NCBI GenBank assembly: GCA_037954665.1
Contig: JBBMOL010000012.1
Coordinates: 8,556,001-8,620,000 of the forward strand
Direction: 5' to 3'
Length of the DNA: 64,000 bases
Source: Laguncularia racemosa
Taxonomy: Eukaryota > Streptophyta > Magnoliopsida > Myrtales > Combretaceae
A program made the translations under genes and the position numbers. The notes below the pieces were generated by a model. That model had not been told where the DNA came from. It saw only the letters and a list, made by a program, of their open reading frames with translations, and ran no database searches. Below are positions 60,951-64,000 of the stretch, piece by piece; the stretch's first letter is position 1; each line of letters starts with the position of its first letter.

Positions 60951-61667
60951 TGGTGCTAGTTGTATAACATTTAGTCACTCAGATGGTCATATATGTTATT
61001 CATATTTCCTAAATCTCATGTATTAAGCAGATGAAATCTATAACCAGCTACATATTAGAATTTTTGGATTTAGATCCTTTGTATTTTCGGATTCTCCATC
61101 TCATCAATTTTAAGGAGTCAAAATCAATTATTGTTGTTTGTAGTCTAAAACTACATTGTAATATCATTATAAAGTCCTCTCTTTTCTTACAATCTCAATT
61201 ATTAATTGCGCATGGTAACATCTAAAGAGAGCAAATGATGGAAATCGACAGATAGAAATGTGTATCCATAAATAACTATGCTCCAGGCCTTCGTTTCTGT
61301 TGTGATCATTAAATTAATTTAAAGATTCCAATGAAGTAAAGCAATCGGTCGAATCGGCCTTTTAGAGTAGCTGTTGATTTGAATGATCCGCTTTTATCCT
61401 TGTGATTACAAACAAGTTTTGAGCCTATGCTTCATTATTAAAAAAAAAAAATGACAAATTAAAGATATGAAAGAAAACTAGAGTTTCAGTGTAGAAGAAA
61501 CGACCCTGACTTCTCTGTCTCTCTTTGATTTTAATGCACATAAGTGTGATAAGGTAGTTCTGACGCAGTTGTTACTCTTTGCTTCAAGATGAACTTTTAA
61601 GGTAGCTGTTAAAATTTGTGGCACCTCCAGCGCACAATTTCCACCAGGAAAGCAAGGGAGCTACTGT
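60951..61667 (+). promoter_or_regulatory. Proximal upstream region of gene 2
   Basis: Non-coding; presumed promoter and 5' leader of gene 2. No TATA box could be assigned with confidence. A possible splice acceptor (caatttccaccag at about 61637-61649) precedes the start codon. Confidence 0.3.
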
Positions 61668-63599
61668 ATGGATATATTATCTCGAACATTAAGTAAACTA
61701 TGGAAAGAGAGGAACATTCAACTTCTGGTAGTAACTGGTGTTATCTTTGAGATCATTCTATCTGTATTGGGTGGCCGAAGAAGACATTTGACTCGCATGA
61801 CCGGAGCTTTGGCTAGATTCATCATCTGGTCTGCATATTCTCTAGCAACATATACAGCAGCACTTGCACTTAGTAAACTTAATTCAGAGGTTTCTAAAGA
61901 CCCTAATGGCGAGAAAGAGGTAGAAGCCTTGTTGGCACCTTTGATTTTGCTACTGCTAGGAAACCCTGATAGCATCACCGCATATTCCATTGAAGATAAT
62001 CGTCTAGGCGTGAGGCAGCTACTCAACCTAGGGGTTACCGTTGGTTTAGTGATATGGATACTTATTGTAGGCATGCCAAAATCATCTCATGCATATTATT
62101 ATATCCCCATGTTCATTACTGGGTTTATCAAGTATGCAGAATCAATTTGGGCTCTAAAATCAGTGTATAATGAAAACATGAGCATAACCGCTGAGGTCAT
62201 TGATGAAGAGAAAGCCATCCCTTCTTTGTTTGAAAAATTGCCTCCAAATAATCCTTCTCTAGAAATGTATTTGAAGGCTTATTACAGATTTGACTGCTTG
62301 AAGCCACACCATGAGAGTTGGTTCTACAACCCTTCGTTTATTAACCGTTCATGGATGTCCGTTGACCAATGCCAACCTAATTGTGTATTCCAAACAACCG
62401 AGATTGAACTGGGTTTCATGTATGATGCTCTTTATACTAAGTCACCTGTCCTCTATACTAGGCTTGGCATCACTCTTCGTTTCATCAGCTATTTCAGTCT
62501 ATTAACAACAATAACAGTATTTTCAGCCTTTTTCCCAACACACAAAAATTTACATGAAGGAAAGGGTATATATACCTATATGGCACTATGTGGAGTTGGA
62601 ATTATGGAAACTTATGAGATGATTCGGCTTCCATTTTCAGATTGGGCAATAGTGAAGATGATTAATCACCACAGTAAGCACCTGGTATCATTGCTCTTGC
62701 CATCCTTAACAAAACTATGCCTACATAAGAGAAGGTGGTCAAATGCGATTGGACAATTCAACTTGCTAGACTATTGTCTCCATAGTAAATGGCCATTGCG
62801 CATTAGAGTCCTGAATTCCCTACTTAAAGAGGACAAACTCAAAAGATATCTTCAGTCCAGACATATAAGAGTTGACACAGGTCTGAAGAGTCTTATTCTT
62901 GAAAGCATGAAGAAGCTAGACTGCAAGAGAGGGTTCAAACCCTTCACTAAAAGAGGCGAATGGACACAGATGATTCACCAATCTCTGGAAGCATTCACAT
63001 CAGGCATGGAGAGAGCATTCAAGGACAGCATTGACACTACTTTTGATAAAAGTATTATAATCTGGCACATTGCTACAGACATCTGCTATCACTCCACAGG
63101 TGAAGAAAGTATCAAATGCTCAGGCAGCAAAGCACTCTCTGATTACATGATGTATCTTCTAACAAATTGCCCTTACATATTATCACTGTCCCTCAACACT
63201 GGTGAACTGACCTGTCAATATGCCTATTCAAAGTTCAGGAAATTAGTTGATAAAAATGAATTGGTTAAAAGAGACGATGTCTTGGAGATGTTGTCAGGAC
63301 CCGATATACAGCATGATAACGAGACAAAGGCTAGCAAGGATACTGTGGTCACCAAAGGATGGCATGTACTAGCAGATGCCCAAAATCTTGCGACAGAGTT
63401 GAGAAAAAGAAAAGATCGATGGGACCTTATAAGCACTGTGTGGGTGGAGATGGTTTGTTATACAGCATATAATTGTCAGGTGTATCACCATGCTAATATA
63501 CTTAGGAGAGGTGGAGATATCATTAGTCATATATGGATTCTCCTAGAGCACAAGACTGATAAGTTCAATTCTCTGAGGTTCATGCCACAAGACATTTGA
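61668..63599 (+). CDS. DUF4220/DUF594 membrane protein, gene 2 (intact)
   Basis: 643 codons, one exon, start MDILSRTLSKLWKER. Hydrophobic segments at about residues 17-35, 50-68, 121-135, 143-153 and further ones near 265-290 and 305-320. The DUF4220 signature LLAPLILLLLGNPDSITAYS is at 88-107, with IEDNRLGVRQ after it; FMYDALYTKSP lies mid-protein. The DUF594 end, WVEMVCYTAYNCQVYHHANI then LRRGGDIISHIWILLEH, occupies about 588-637. The family is plant-specific, often in clusters, and has no established function; membrane location is inferred from the hydrophobic segments. Gene 1 is its paralogue. The longer loop between residues 500 and 570 differs most between them. An AATAAA at 63872-63877 may serve polyadenylation. 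Confidence 0.9.
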   Translation: MDILSRTLSKLWKERNIQLLVVTGVIFEIILSVLGGRRRHLTRMTGALARFIIWSAYSLATYTAALALSKLNSEVSKDPNGEKEVEALLAPLILLLLGNPDSITAYSIEDNRLGVRQLLNLGVTVGLVIWILIVGMPKSSHAYYYIPMFITGFIKYAESIWALKSVYNENMSITAEVIDEEKAIPSLFEKLPPNNPSLEMYLKAYYRFDCLKPHHESWFYNPSFINRSWMSVDQCQPNCVFQTTEIELGFMYDALYTKSPVLYTRLGITLRFISYFSLLTTITVFSAFFPTHKNLHEGKGIYTYMALCGVGIMETYEMIRLPFSDWAIVKMINHHSKHLVSLLLPSLTKLCLHKRRWSNAIGQFNLLDYCLHSKWPLRIRVLNSLLKEDKLKRYLQSRHIRVDTGLKSLILESMKKLDCKRGFKPFTKRGEWTQMIHQSLEAFTSGMERAFKDSIDTTFDKSIIIWHIATDICYHSTGEESIKCSGSKALSDYMMYLLTNCPYILSLSLNTGELTCQYAYSKFRKLVDKNELVKRDDVLEMLSGPDIQHDNETKASKDTVVTKGWHVLADAQNLATELRKRKDRWDLISTVWVEMVCYTAYNCQVYHHANILRRGGDIISHIWILLEHKTDKFNSLRFMPQDI

Positions 63600-64000
63600 T
63601 CTCCAAAGCATCGAAGCTATCATATTGATTCTATATCAATGAATTCAGGCATTTATCCATCTTTTCTTTAGTTTCCATAGTTTACATGTTTTTTATTTCT
63701 TGTATTAGTGGAGAAATCAGTCTTCATTTTCCTTTTCTTTAGCATGCTAATATGCTAATATTTTCTTCATTTTCCATTGATCATCTTGCTCTTATGCTTA
63801 AGTGTTTTAGATGGGAGAGGAAGTTTTGTGTGTTTGAGCATATAAAATATTCCTATCATGTTCAACAGCACAATAAACATATAAGAATAGAAACAGAAGC
63901 AAAAAAATTGGATCGTGTACATACCTCTAACCATTGCAAATAAACATACGATTTTTTTTTTGTTTCAGCTTGGTATTTTTAAGTCCTTTCTCGCTCAAAA
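63600..64000 (+). other. 3' flank of gene 2
   Basis: No further gene. Pyrimidine-rich sequence after the stop, AATAAA at 63872-63877. The window ends here. Confidence 0.4.

Overview
The window is plant nuclear DNA, most likely from a eudicot. It is AT-rich, with no operons or bacterial signals. It holds two copies of a plant-specific DUF4220/DUF594 membrane-protein gene, fragments of FRIGIDA-like and pentatricopeptide-repeat (PPR) genes, and a dense, nested set of LTR retrotransposons. No RNA gene or CRISPR array was recognised. The species cannot be named from the sequence alone.

Layout. 82-13615: a degenerate Tat/Ogre-like Ty3/gypsy element on the + strand (element A), with ORF1, gag, protease, RT, two RNase H domains, integrase and a 3' tandem-repeat zone. 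13616-14772: a broken piece of another Ty3/gypsy pol. 17271-19306: DUF4220/DUF594 gene 1, one reading frame broken by a single shift in an A8 run. 19935-23130: a partial tandem copy of gene 1, split by a 2.7-kb solo LTR (20000-22696). 23167-28935: a Ty3/gypsy element inserted in the 3' flank of that copy. Its two LTRs face each other (inverted), yet it has a clean 5-bp target-site duplication. 28936-29615: the rest of the duplicated gene flank. 29954-36246: LTR remnants, AT-rich repeats and a LINE-like zinc-knuckle fragment, with no intact gene.

36247-58937: an old minus-strand LTR retroelement with very long LTRs (about 5.1 kb) around an internal region of only about 0.3 kb. Both LTRs carry the same FRIGIDA-like and PPR pseudogene pieces, while a related LTR at 20000-22696 lacks them, so the element seems to have captured host gene fragments inside its LTR. 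Its right LTR is split by element B (43258-54721, minus strand, TSD catat). Element B is a non-autonomous Ogre-like element that keeps ORF1 but has no recognisable gag-pol, and it contains a solo LTR of the element-A family (49427-51378). A further copia-type solo LTR (56816-57516) sits inside the right-hand FRIGIDA-like pseudogene. 61668-63599: DUF4220/DUF594 gene 2, intact, 643 codons.

The only plausible working genes are gene 2 and possibly gene 1. Everything else is transposon sequence or gene debris, whose nesting gives a relative history: gene duplication, then LTR insertions, then insertions into those. The most unusual structures are the inverted-LTR gypsy element and the LTR-borne FRIGIDA/PPR fusion.
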